The notes below the pieces were generated by a model. That model ran no database searches and was not told the DNA's origin. It saw only the letters and a list, made by a program, of their open reading frames with translations. This document shows positions 41,967-53,719 of a stretch of DNA of 64,000 bases, in pieces. The first letter of the stretch is position 1, and each line of letters starts with the position of its first letter. This stretch comes from Gnetum montanum (taxonomy: Eukaryota > Streptophyta > Gnetopsida > Gnetales > Gnetaceae): positions 1-64,000 of the forward strand of contig MNCI01002341.1 of assembly GCA_015680685.1 (NCBI GenBank), given 5' to 3'. The position numbers were made by a program, and so were the translations under genes.

Positions 41967-41979
41967 GGATAAAAATGTT

Positions 41980-42100
41980 GTAAAACAAAAATTGGAAATT
42001 AGCAAAATTGGAAAATGTTTGAAAAATAATAAAGTGTAAAATAGAAAAGGGATAAAAACAAAGAAAGTGTAAAACAAAAAAGGAGAAAAATTGAAGAGCC
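41980..42100 (-). repeat. T-rich TTTTGTTTTACA tract, element C
   Basis: Minus-strand TTTTTGTTTTACA(CTTT) repeats after the integrase stop; a second PPT-like GTCATGGGGGAGATGGCC lies at ~42138-42121. Confidence 0.75.
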
Positions 42101-42139
42101 ATTTTAATGATTAGCATAGATGGCCATCTCCCCCATGAC

Positions 42140-43655
42140 TAAGTTGAAAGGAGGACATCCAAAAAATTAAGCAAGGTTATCCATCTGATGAGACGTTACT
42201 TACACTAGCTTGCTTAGGCTCATGGAAAGGTTTGAGTTGTCACATGTTAACCAATTGCTTCTTATTTGGACTTTCAAGTTTGTAGATCAACATGGCCTTA
42301 GAAGGAAATGTTTCCTATATGATATAAGACCTTTTCCACAATGTTTGAAACTTAGTTCGTTGAGGTACATGTGTGTTGTTCCAATAAAGGACCTTGTCTC
42401 TAGGTTGAAATTTTACATTCCTTATTCTAATGTCATGGAATTTTTTGTTCAATGCCTTATGTACTTTATTTAAGAATCGGGTCAGCAATCTATTCCCATC
42501 TAGCACATTGAGGTTGATCAATCTTTCTTTTTGTACTAGGCTAAGGTCAACATCAAGGTCATAGGCTAATGAAAGTGTATGGAGCTCAAATTGAATAGGA
42601 AGAGTTGGTAATTTTTCATACACTAGCTCATAGGGAAAGTAGCCTATAGGGAGTTCCCATGTTGAGTGGTATGCCTAGAGGTTATCGCTAATTTTTGTGC
42701 TCTAGTCTGTCCTATATTTGCTAATTATTCTCATTAATATTTTTGAGATTTTCCTATTTGTAACCTTTGCTTAACCATTGGCTTGGGGGTGGTAGGGTGT
42801 TGTTTATTTATGTTCAACCTCTAAGTGTTGCATGAGCTTGCAAAAATTAGTATTTGTAAAATGAGTTCCATTGTTGAAAATCAGTGCATGTGGCATTCCA
42901 AACCTATTTCCAACATTTTGTTATACAAACCACACTACAGTGGAAGATGTACAATTGGTGACAATTACTACTTCTACCCACTTGGTACAATAGTCAATGA
43001 TGACTATTTTGTATGCCTTTATGTTTGATATGGGTGTGAGGGGATCCATGAAGTCTATGCCCTAGATGTTGAAGGATTCCATTGGTTGAATCCACTATTG
43101 AGGTTTCTCCATTTAAGCGATCATCCCACCATTGCATTGAAAATTTTCATAATAACAAATAAATTAGTGGACATCCCTAAAGATTGTTGGCCAATAATAC
43201 ACTACCATTAGGATCTTAATGATCATGCATCTCTTTGCATAGCGGCCCCCACAAGGACCCTCCTAAAGATCTTGGAGAACATGTAGTTGATCAACATTAA
43301 GGACATACCAATGCACCAAGCCATCATGATGCATCTTGTAAAGGTATCTAGTGATCTTCATGAAACATTTAACTTGATGAAGAAACTGTTGTTTCTTTTG
43401 GTGATCCAAGTATTGTCACATTTCTTGAGTGAGAAGATAAGTGACAATTCCATCATACCATTTTGGTTCAGTGGACACTTGTTCATTTATTGCACTATCA
43501 AAGATGAGTTTATTAGGAAATTGATCAGAGAGTGGGATCTCCTCCTTTTTGTTGTCCCATCATAACCGAGACAAATGATCATTGACCACATTCTCAGTTC
43601 CCTTCTATCTACCATTGTAAGATTGAACTCCTGTAAGATCACTAGCCTTGCCCTA
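42140..43655 (-). pseudogene. Element C RNase H end and integrase
   Basis: RNase H end with ENVVNDHLSRL (~43590). H2C2 zinc finger zone with EGPCGGRYAKR (~43250). Core: GIDFMDPLTPISN (first Asp, ~43050), DYCTKWVEVVIV, then ALIFNNGTHFTN (~42880), where the second catalytic Asp has become Asn. The C-terminus (42623-42315 open) lacks a chromodomain and ends LKPFHEPKQAS ... FQLSHGGDGHLC. Several TAG stops. Confidence 0.85.
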
Positions 43656-43659
43656 ACCC

Positions 43660-45430
43660 CTTTGGTAGGCACATTTAGCTTTCTTTCTTTTCCTGTGATC
43701 ATGATTACTACTTTGCTCTTTGGATTCTTCTACAATTTTTAGAGCAATTTGGAATTCATCCAAATATTCCCATATTTTGTTCACCTTGGTTGAAATTTTG
43801 AAAATGGATTTTTGAATCAGCAAGATTTTTTGCTGCACCACTTCATCAAATGTTGTCTCCCCCTCATTGTCACATAATTGAACCTCCCTTTTTCTGATAG
43901 AAGGATCTTGGTTATATTTCTCAGCACTTTCTCATTTCCTCAATTCTACTTCTTCTTCTGCAACCTACTCAATCAACCTTTAGATTTGATAGGCTCTAAG
44001 TTCTAACAATCTCCCTTAGGCATAGACCCCAAGGGTTTTCCTTATTTCTAATTGAAACCCATCTATGATATGGTGAAGCTACTCCCTTTAAGAATAACTA
44101 TGGCTAGAACATCTATGCAAAAGAGAATAATACCAATCCATGGCTGCATCCAAGGGGTCATGTGTTTCTTATCGCTAGCCTTGGATTTGCTTTCTCAAGT
44201 TGGACACTTGAGAGTGCATCTAATATTTTTCATTAAATAGCTCAAGCATCATACTCCATCTACGAATTGATTCTAGCTCCAAGAAGTGGTACCAACTTTC
44301 TACTTATTTTATAAGTATCCTAGGAAATAGCTTAAGTTTCTACTAATCATTTTTGATGTTCTACAAAGCATAAGCATTGTGAAATGCTTGAAGATGGGTT
44401 TGTGGATCTAAGTTATATCCCCCTTCAAATCTAGGGATATTGTTCGTATCTAACCTCTTAATTCTGCTATCTTTTACATGCCTAGTTGGAATTCTGACTA
44501 CCTCTATGATGTTCAACATTCTTCAAGTTGTAAGAAAAAGCTCATCATCATCATGATTTTGATAATGCTTATGATGCCCTCTACTACCCCTTCATTCATG
44601 ATAGGGCCTACGATGACTATTGTCCTGTCGTTCACCTCCGTCATGCTTTCATCCTCTATGGTTTTGGTCAAATTTAGAGGAGGAAGAAGAACATGCATAT
44701 GAAGAGGCCAAAGAGGGAGGAGGACTACCACCACCATGGTATCTGCCACCTCCTGTCTACTTGTCATGGCTACAATCATCAGATTTATCATCATCATGAT
44801 GCTTGCTCAAGCCCCAGCCTTCACTTCCACTTTTTCATGAACTAGGATTATTGATAGTGGATTGTAAATTCGAGTTCAAGCCCCTTCATTAAAGTCAAGG
44901 GATAGAGAATATTCATGTTGAGAATCCCTAGAGTGAGGATCCTTAGTGTCTTTTTGGTTTAGTAGGAATAAGGGATTAGTGAACCATTTTCCCTTCACGG
45001 CTTCATGATGCTTCTCCTAATGTCAATCTCTTTTGCATTGTGTTTCAGTGGGATGGTAGTCCTAGTAGTCATGGTCCTACCCAACATATTCCTCATGGAG
45101 ATTCTAAATGTGCAAGTTCCTAAGATTTTGTAGTAGCATCCCAGGAATAGATGGGTTGGGTGGTAACACAATGTTGCTCTCCATGTCTCTACATTGTAGC
45201 TAATTGTGCTCCAGTCTCTCCTATATTTTTGTGCTCAAGAAACAACATCAAATGCTCACTATACCCTTGAGTGCATGTGTAAGATTTGTGAGAAAATTAT
45301 ATAGTAGCAATTTGCAAGACTAGATCAATATGGTGGCAACATAACGTTGCCCTCCATATCTCTCCACCATAGTTATTCATCCTAGTGTAGGATGAAAGTG
45401 AAATTAGGGACAAACTCATCTAGATGAGTA
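43660..45430 (-). pseudogene. Element C gag
   Basis: Retrotrans_gag core with ESWYHFLELESIRRWSMMLE and NEKYQMHSQVSNLRKQIQG (~44300-44180), collinear with A, D and E. It ends KKAKCAYQRG, just before where the zinc knuckle should be, and joins RNase H. Confidence 0.8.
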
Positions 45431-45638
45431 TACATTACATTGAATTTTGGGGGCATTGGTAGTTTTGATTCATTATGCCTATGAGAAGAATACATTTTCC
45501 CTTAAAATAAAAATAACATTGTACTTTAATTAAAATAATAATTATTATTATTCAAATGATTGTGACATTGGCGTTGGTTCCAACAATCTTAAATAATTTC
45601 CACTAAGTCCTATATAGTGCACATTACTAATTAAAAAT

Positions 45639-45656
45639 CCCTAGCAACGATGTCAA
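45639..45656 (-). other. Primer binding site of element C
   Basis: Minus strand TTGACATCGTTGCTAGGG, adjoining the LTR end. Athila/Tat-type (compare D TTGGCATCATTGCCGAGG). Confidence 0.7.
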
Positions 45657-45824
45657 TGATGAGTAGTGAGTAGACCCTACATCCAACCATATGAATTACA
45701 AGTGTTTACACATGATCCAATTGAATTTTAAAGACTTTTATATTTTAATGTACACTGGTCTAGGAGGTGAATCAACTACTGTAATTTTTTTCTTCCCAGT
45801 TACACTTGTGAGTATAAGGGTATA
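45657..45824 (-). repeat. C 5' LTR, U5-side fragment
   Basis: TGATGAGTAGTGAGTAGACC...GTGAGTATAAGGGTATA. Continues at 52107 once D and one GTATA are removed. Confidence 0.9.
45820..45824. repeat. Target-site duplication of element D, left copy (GTATA)
   Basis: Identical to 52102-52106. Confidence 0.88.
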
Positions 45825-46661
45825 TGATGAATCATGTTTTGATGTGCTCTGATATCATATACGCAATATTGGATACCTGATATTGGAGCCCAAGATGCGA
45901 TGTCGAATATCCAATATCATAGGGTATATGCTAGCCTATAAATATAGTTCTTGGACACACGATTCTTAGTAAGTTTTTGTCATAGTATAGCAAAGCTCTT
46001 GCAGTTTAGCCATTCTAGAGTTAGAATATTTATAAGTGCCTGCAGTAGGAGTTTGAGTGTGTATGGAACTTTGTTTGAGCATTGATGTACCTAAGAATAG
46101 TAATGTGATAGAAATAAAGATGATCCCTTTTGATAATCCTTGCAGCACTAAGAATAGATTAATGTTTCTTTTAATGCATTAAATATTCATGCACTTTACT
46201 TTAATGCACTTTAATTAAGCAATTAATTTCCAGTTATTAATGACCACAAGCATGACCACTTTGAGCATACGTGTAGCACTTAGTAACCTAGAAATTCTTA
46301 ATGCTTGGTAATCCAACAATGCTATATGCATTTAGGATGTGTCCAAAGAGTGGGAACAGGTACTTGTGCTAGGCTAGCTAGGTAGTAGATTAATTAGATA
46401 TTAAATTCCTCTACCTTTCATTCCTGTTCTAGGAAATTAAACTTAAAAAATATAAAATGATAAAAATCATATACCTCAGTTGCACTTAACCATACACTTG
46501 TACCTCACAAGTGGAACTGAGAAGACAATGATCATCTTGATTAGATTCCACTTCTTAGAACTAGTGTACTTAGGAACTTAAGGCCTACAAAATTCAACTA
46601 GATCACATGTGAATGGTTGTGATTCATATGGTTGGGCACAGGAGTACCTCGCCTCTCATCA
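45825..46661 (+). repeat. 5' LTR of element D (837 bp)
   Basis: TGATGAATCATGTTTTGATG...GCCTCTCATCA. U3 ~110 bp with repeated GATATC/CAATATTGG-type palindromes before TATAAATA (45937-45944). AATAAAG at ~46107 is a candidate poly(A) signal. Confidence 0.9.
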
Positions 46662-46681
46662 TTGGCATCATTGCCGAGGAC
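46662..46681 (+). other. Primer binding site of element D
   Basis: TTGGCATCATTGCCGAGGAC follows the LTR end directly. It resembles the Athila/Tat plant PBS (TGGCGCCGTTGCCGGGGA). Confidence 0.75.
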
Positions 46682-46889
46682 CTTTAGTTGTTATGTGCAC
46701 TATTTAGGATTTAGTGGAAATTACTCAAATCATTGGAACAAACCTTAGAGTCATATCATATATTAAAATTACTACAATAATATTAAAGAGCACACTATGT
46801 TTTTATGTTTCTAACACAAGATGTCTTCTTCTCACAGGAGAAATTCTCTGCCCAAGTATGATGGAGTACATCAGCTGATGCCCCAATAA

Positions 46890-48140
46890 TACAAACTAGT
46901 ATATGCTCACCCTAACAAGTATGTACCCAATTTAACCTTCATCCTACACCAAGATGAAAAACTGTGATGGTGTGACATGGAGAACAACATTGTGTTGCTA
47001 CTAGATCGATCTGTTCCTATGATACTCCAACAAACTCTTATGAATTTGGGTCTCTAAGGACTGCATGCTAAGTATGTTGTGTAGGATAGTGATGCCAGGG
47101 ATTATCATCCCGCTGAGGCATAATGTCTTACGAATTACCAACTAGAATAGCGCTATGAATTTATGAAGGGAAAGTGGTTTAATGATTCTGCATTCATGAT
47201 GTACTAAAAAGATGGTGGAGAACCCTTCTTTGGGGATTTTCCATTGAGTGAAATTCCTCTTTTTGACTTTAGTGAAGGAGGTCAAAACTAGAACCTACAG
47301 TCCACAATCCACAATCTTGGTTCTGGAAAGAATGGATCCAATGACAAAGGAGTATCCAGAGAGGCAAGTTAGGGTAGAAATATAGACAAGAAACAAGATC
47401 ATGATCATGGCTGTGACACCAAAGATGGGGTAGCAGGCACCGTGATGATGCTAGTCCTCTTTCCTCTTCACCTTTGTCATCATTTTTTCCTCTTTTAGCT
47501 TTGATCGTAACCGTAGAGGATACAGCCATGATGGAGGTGATTGATGGAACTGAAATGATTGAAGGAACCATTGGGAAAGTCAAGACTCAGGTGTAGGCAT
47601 CTAAGAGAGGCCCACCACCATGAATGAAGGGGTAGTAGAGGGCATCCTAAGCACCAAAATCATGGCCTCGATGAGCCTTTTCTTGCTACCTAGAGTATGC
47701 TAAACATTGTAGAGATAGTAAGAATTCCCACGAGGCATGTAAATGATAGTCAGATCAAAAGACTAGACATGACCAATATTCCTTTATTCAAAGGGAGATA
47801 TAACTCAGATCCATAGAACCATCTCCAAGCTTTTTAAGATGCATGTGCCTTGCAAAATATAGAAAATGAGTGGCAAAAACTTAAGTTGTTTCCTAAGTCA
47901 CTCATTAAAGAAGCAGAGAACTATTACTAGTCCTTAGAACTAGAATCTATTAGACGATGGAGTACAATGCTTGAATTTTTCAATGAAAAATATCAAATGT
48001 ACTCTCAAGTGTCCAACTTGAGGAGGTAGATCTAAGGATGGAAGCACGAGACACATGAATCCTTGGATGCCACCATGGGCTGGTACTATTCCTTATTACA
48101 TAGATGTCCTAGCCATGGTTATTCTCAACTACTATCCTTC
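46890..48140 (+). pseudogene. Element D gag
   Basis: N-terminal NKYVPNLTFILHQDEKL, then NNIVLLLDRSVPMIL (~46915-47030), a linker, and a core with EWQKLKLFPKSLIKEAE and FNEKYQMYSQVSNLRR (~47860-48025). The frame jumps near 48140 into the Pro/Ser-rich linker before protease; the zinc knuckle appears deleted. Confidence 0.8.
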
Positions 48141-48149
48141 TGATTATTA

Positions 48150-49315
48150 TCAAAACTCATTCTCCACATGCAAAGAGGGATACCACCATTTATCCTTACC
48201 CTTCTCCTACTCCTACACATCTTCTTCCACCCTCAACACAACTACTACTTGCTCCATCCATGCAAGATGAAATTCTTGCTCAACCGTAGCAATAAACCAC
48301 TACTAGAGCTATCAACATAAACCCAGCTCCCTAGCTAAGTGGCTTAAAACACTAATTCTAGAAGAGGCCATTCTTCTACACCAAAATTCTTAAAAAGCCC
48401 TCACAAACTAATGCGACCAAACATCCTATCTCTCCTTCATCCTCTACATCAAACCTTATCGAGGTCCCTTCAAACCAAACATCTCCTCAATCCCATACAA
48501 TCATGATAAATCATGACACATCTAATTATATCAAGGTTGATAATCTTTCCAGGAAAATATTTGATCCTAGAAGTCCTCTCATTTACCTACAAATTGTTGG
48601 AAATGATCCATGCAAAGCTCTTCTTAATTCTAGTTCAAGCTTAAACCTAATTTCTTATGCAATGTACAAAGCCTAAAACCTACCACCCCTCAAGAAAACC
48701 AACCTTCATCTAGAGTTAGCAAACCAATCCATCATTGTTCCTTTAGGAATGATGGAGAACATTGTGACCACTATTTGTGGATGATCTTATCCTACTTACT
48801 TCCTAGTAATTAAGGTAAACAATTACACCAAGGACTTCCTTATCATTATGGAAAGAGCTTGGCTCAACATCATCAATGTGAGAATAGGCATTCGTGACAT
48901 CTCCTTGGAGATTTCAAGGGTGAATGAATTTGGTCTAATCAAGAGAAACAAAGTTCTATGTATTTCATACAATGATACTGGGTGTAATTGTGTGTGTAAG
49001 TTATGATCCATCAAAAGCATATCCACTACTGCATGTAGTTAGTGTGCAATTAAACCTAAAATTCACAAGTGCCTATATGTAGCAACCACTAAACCAGAGG
49101 GCATCCAATGGCTGATACCTAATTGTACAAGTGGAACAAAATGCATGGAACCTATTGAGGACACAAACAACAGGTCATTGGTTAACATAACATAAATAAA
49201 ACCTTTCCATGAGCCAACATAAGCCAAAACAACAAACATCTCTATAGATGAACAACCACGCTCAATATTTTGGATCTCCTCCTTTCAAAGTCATGGGGGA
49301 GATGGCAATCCATTC
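48150..49315 (+). pseudogene. Element D protease fused to pol tail
   Basis: A Pro/Ser/Thr-rich linker, then YLQIVGNDPCKALLNSSSSL near 48600, where the catalytic DSG has become NSS, so it is dead. FLIIMERAWL matches A's FPIIMGRAWL. After CLYVATT the frame passes straight into the integrase C-terminal tail (KPFHEPT, then FWISSFQ and SHGGDG), skipping RT, RNase H and integrase. Confidence 0.8.
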
Positions 49316-49329
49316 TAACTATATAAGTG

Positions 49330-49510
49330 ACTCCTTATTTTTTCATATATTTTTTTTACACATTTTTATTTTACACTTTGTTAGTTTTACAACTTTTTAT
49401 TTTACACATTCTTTATCTTACCCTTCTTGTTTTCTACATTATGAATTTTTCAAAGTTTTTGTTTCATAACATTGTTAATACATTTTATTTTTCTTAAATA
49501 TTTTACAACT
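49330..49510 (+). repeat. T-rich TTTTATTTTACA tract, element D
   Basis: Repeats of TTTTTATTTTACA(C) follow the pol tail; the second PPT-like GTCATGGGGGAGATGGC precedes them at ~49293. Confidence 0.75.
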
Positions 49511-51253
49511 TCTTACATATTTTCCTTTATTTGGTGTGCTTTTCTTATTATGTTTTAATAATGCCATGTCTTATTGTGAACTAGGTATAATGTGATTTAA
49601 TTGATGTGGGCATGAGCTATTCGGTTATTTGATTATTGGTGTTTGAATTCTAGCTTTGAATTTTGTTACTAATAACTAGGACATGGATTTTTTTTTCATG
49701 AAATAGGTAGTGAGTCCACAACATCCACCCATCCACAAACTATATGGTTTTCCTTATTTTAGAAATGTGTAATTCATTTTTCATTAATAAGACTTTAACA
49801 AACTTGTGACTTTGGTAGTTTTCAGACTTGGAAAGGATTCACAAGTTTAAATAGGGTGTGACTTCAAGGGGATTTGGTATTCTTTATGTCTTTCTGCTTA
49901 CTTGGGTGAATGTGTGTTTTCATGGATTTCTTACTATTCCATGTCAACCAATAACAAGTTGAATAAGTCTTTGCATGGTGTGGTTCCTATCATAAAAAAA
50001 ATAATGGAAATTCAAAGAACATCCCTTAGACAAAATAAACAAGCTACAAGCACTGGTTGTGAGACTAGAAAGACATGTTACCCATGCCTAAAGGTCCCCT
50101 TTAACTAAGGCCCTTCCTCACTTCCTACTTCTCCTTTCTTCTCTAATAAGTAATGATGGTTGTTCTATGGGAGAACTCTTGTGTCTCAAGGGGGTAGACT
50201 AGTCTTAGAATGGTGATGTGATGTCACTGAATGTGATTGGTTTTAATCTAAACTAAGGATGGATTTTATCAGGTCATTTAACCACAAAACTCACAAGGGA
50301 CTTCATGTGACCTTAATCAAGAACTCCATTTCACTCTCTCTATCATCCATCTATGCTCTCCATGTCTCATCTCACTACTGATTTCATGTTCTTGTTCAAT
50401 TTCTTGATTTGATGTCTCAAAATTCTTAGGTAGTCTCTTTCAAGTCTTTTGTACTTAACTTTTTATAACCATTAATCATCCATGGGGCCCATGGACTCCT
50501 CAATTTGAAGTTATGCAAGGACAATAAAAGGCATGTGTCTACTTTTGGGAGGATTCACTTACATAACTTTAGGTTTGGTTAGTTAAGTTCATTACCCTTA
50601 AACATTCTCATAATCAAATCCTTTTGTGCTCCCCATTAATGGCATCCAATTGTGCACATCTTCACAACATTTTTCAATGAAGATCCCTTTTTATTATTGT
50701 TAAATCTAAAACCCTCTTCAAGTATTTCATCACATTTGAACTTTTCAGGCTTTAATGAACAACTTATCCATTTCACCTTATTCTTTAGTTTTCCCACTAA
50801 AACTATTAACAAACTCAATCCACCATAATCACAACCTAGTCAAGTATAACCATTGACAAGACAAGATGCTTAAAATTTATATGTTACACATTGCATACTA
50901 ATCCATGGGTTTTTTGTGATTGCAGTGGGAAGCATGGACTGGAAGTAGGATTGTCTTCAACAAAGAAGAAGCAGCAGCACCATGTGATGAGGATCATTCA
51001 TGCTTGTTGGATCATTTCCCTCATTCTTCAACTGCCAAGTGGAGTTAGATGATACTTTTGTCTAGGGTATTCACTTCCCTTGTCATGAACACCTAACTTT
51101 GTAAAAGATTGTATATCTGTACAATTGGGCACTCAGAATTTATCTATTCCATTTGAGTCAAGTTTGCATGTTAGTCAATAATCTAATACCTTTTCAATAT
51201 TTTGTAATAAACTTGTTCCTCCTCTTGTTTACTTGATAACAAGTTTTTATTTA
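49511..51253 (+). other. Element D 3' tail
   Basis: Homologous to the A and E tails (for example ATGGGGCCCATGGACTCCTC near 50484). Includes an acceptor-like TTTTTTGTGATTGCAG at ~50911-50926, in the place where A and E open an ORF. Only short decayed frames follow. PPT GTCATGGGGGTA at 51254-51265. Confidence 0.65.
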
Positions 51254-51265
51254 GTCATGGGGGTA

Positions 51266-52101
51266 TGATTAATTGTGTTTTTATGTGCTCTGATATCGAA
51301 TACGTGATATCAAAGCCTCGATATCTGATGCCTAATATCAGAGCCCAAGATGTGATGTCAAATATCTGATATCATGGGGTATATGCCTACCTATAAATAT
51401 AGTGCTTAAGCACATGATTTTTAGTAAGTTTTTATCATAGCATAGCAAAGCTCTTGTAGTTTAGCCATTCCAAAGTTAGAATATTTTTGAGTGCCTACAG
51501 CAGGAGTATGAGTGTCTATGGAACTTTATTTGAGCACTAATGTACCTGAGCATAGTAATGTGATGGAAATAAAGATGAGCCCTTTTGGTAATCTTTGCAA
51601 CATTGAGAATAGATTAATGTTTATTTTAATGCATTTAATATTCATGCACTTTAATTAAGCAATTAATTTCTAGTTGTTAATGAACAAAAGCATGACCACT
51701 TTGAGCATACATGTAGTGCTTGGTAACCTAGAAATGCTTAACGTTTGGTAACCCAGAAATGCTATATGCATTTAGGATGTGTCCAGAGAGTGGAAATAGG
51801 TACTTGTGTTAGGCTAGCTAGGCAGTAAATTTATTATATACTAAATTCCTCTACCTTTCATTCTTATTCCAGGTGATCAAACTTATAAAATATAAAATGA
51901 TTAAAATTGTATATCTCAATTACACTTAACCATACATTTGTACCTCATAAGTGGAATTGAGAAGACAATGATCGTATCGATTAGATTTCACTTCTTAGAA
52001 CCAGCATACTTAAGAACTTAAGGTCTACGAAATTCAACTGGATCATGTGTGAATGCTTGTGATTTGTATGGTTGGGTGTAGGGGTACCTTGTCGCTCATC
52101 A
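51266..52101 (+). repeat. 3' LTR of element D (836 bp)
   Basis: TGATTAATTGTGTTTTTATG...GTCGCTCATCA. TATA at 51392-51399. Within one base of the 5' LTR length, but with many substitutions. Confidence 0.9.
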
Positions 52102-52774
52102 GTATAGTTAAGTATAACTGAGACATATGATTTTTATCATTTTTATGTTTTTGTGTCCTAAGTCACCTAAGAATAAAGAATAAAGAATAAGGTAATTAAT
52201 TATTAGTTAATTTAACTAGCTAACACTTAACTAATCCTAACATAAGCATCTATTACCACTTGTTGTACACATCCTGAATATGTATAACACTACTAGGTTA
52301 CCAAACATTAAGAGTTACTAGGATTACTGCATTACATGTATGCTTGAAGTGGTTGTACTTATGTTAACATTTTAATTTATCTTAATTAACTACTTTAATT
52401 ACTTAAAAAATTAAAGAAAAGTTCTTAAATATTAAATGCTTAAAGAAACAATGAATGTAGTCCAAGTGCTACAAGGTTTGACTAGAAAGCTCATCTTTAG
52501 TGCCACACACACTGAGGTGCTCAGGTAAAATAGTGTTCAAATAAAGATCTGTACACTCTTTAACTTCTATTAGGGAAACTTAGAAAATATTATAACTTTC
52601 AAGAAGAAAAACTGCTAGAGCTTTGCTATAACTTATGAGAGGAATGCCATGAATGTGGTAGAAGATGCACATTTTTAGGCAAAACAAGGTACCCTCTTGA
52701 TGGGTCAAACCCTATGTGGACAGGATCACATTGATAGCATCCCATCGATGCAACCAAACCATGATGCTTCATCA
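52102..52774 (-). repeat. C 5' LTR, main fragment
   Basis: GTATAGTTAAGTATAACTGA...GATGCTTCATCA. Contains the U3 terminus of C at 52774. Confidence 0.88.
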
Positions 52775-53466
52775 TGTATGGTTAAGTGTAACTAAGGCAT
52801 ATGTTTTTTTATCATTTTATATTTATTATTTAAATCACCTAAGTGCCAAAAAAAGTAATTAAATGCTTAATTAAGCTAATAACTAACTAATATCTTTACT
52901 AATCCTAACATAAGCATCCATTTCCACTTTCTATACACATCTTGTACATGTTGCAATGCTACTAGGTTACTAAGTGTTAGGCGCTACTCACATTGCTAAG
53001 TATTAACATATGCTCAAAGTGGTCATACTTATGTGCTTTAATTAAGTGCTATTTAATTAATTAATTCAATGCATTAAAGTAAAATACTCAAATAATAAGT
53101 GCATTTAAAGTAAACATTAAGCTAATTCCCAATGCTGCAAGGTTTGCAAATAAACCTTGTCTTTATTGTCAATCACACCAATGTGCTCAAGTACATTAGT
53201 GTTCGAATAAAGATCCATTTATTTTCACTCCTATTTTGGGCACTTAGAAAACATTCTAATTTTTGAATGAACAAAATGTAAGAGCTTTGCTAGGATACTA
53301 ACTATGGAATGCCATAAATGCAACTTGTGAGCACGTATTTATAGGAAAAGATAAACACTGTGTCAATAGGATTCTGTTAACACATCAAACCATGTTGATG
53401 GGATCTCGTTGACAAGATCATGTCGATAGCATTCCATTGATGCAACCCAAGGCAAATGCTTTATCA
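52775..53466 (-). repeat. E 3' LTR, main fragment
   Basis: TGTATGGTTAAGTGTAACTA...GCTTTATCA, followed by the PPT of E (minus GTCATAGGGGTA). U3 carries repeated GTTGATGGGATC/GTCGATAGCATT words. Confidence 0.88.
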
Positions 53467-53719
53467 TACCCCTATGACTAAATGAAAACTCATACTTGAG
53501 TGAACAAAAGGATAAACAAGTTTCTTTATAAACTTTTGGGATGGTATGGAATTATTAACTAACTATAGATACACAAATTGACACAAAAGTACTAAGTGCC
53601 CAAGTGTATGGATTTACAATTATTACAAAAATTTGGTGTTCATGACAATAAAATTGAACATCATGACAAAATTTGATAGCATAATTCCTCTAACAGCTTA
53701 AAGACAAGGAAGAAAATCA

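Larger units (their letters stand above)
45825..52101 (+). mobile_element. Gypsy element D: LTR-gag-protease-LTR, nested in C's 5' LTR
   Basis: 6.28 kb, plus strand. 5' LTR 45825-46661, PBS, gag (~46890-48140), protease (~48530-48980), pol tail fused directly after the protease segment (~49050-49315), T-rich tract, ~1.7 kb tail, PPT, 3' LTR 51266-52101. Same gag-protease-only architecture as element A. Perfect TSD. LTRs are visibly diverged and gag and protease have many stops, so it is much older than A. Being nested, it is younger than C and E. Confidence 0.9.
38456..52774 (-). mobile_element. Gypsy element C, nested in E's 3' LTR and split by D
   Basis: 5' LTR 52774-52102 plus 45824-45657, PBS, gag (~45400-43660), the end of RNase H, integrase (43330-42140), T-rich tract, ORF3 (41966-~39480), PPT, 3' LTR 39265-38456. 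Protease and RT are deleted: gag joins RNase H at ~43655, before the zinc knuckle. The tail and the start of ORF3 are also missing at 41966-41990, although C' retains the start of ORF3. TSD TGTAT on both sides. Inactive. Confidence 0.88.

Noticed and set aside
44513-44797. 94-codon minus-strand ORF rich in Met/Val
   Set aside because: Off-frame shadow of the His/Asp-rich gag linker of element C.
47269-47583. 104-codon minus-strand ORF in element D
   Set aside because: Antisense to the decayed gag linker; no homology recognised.
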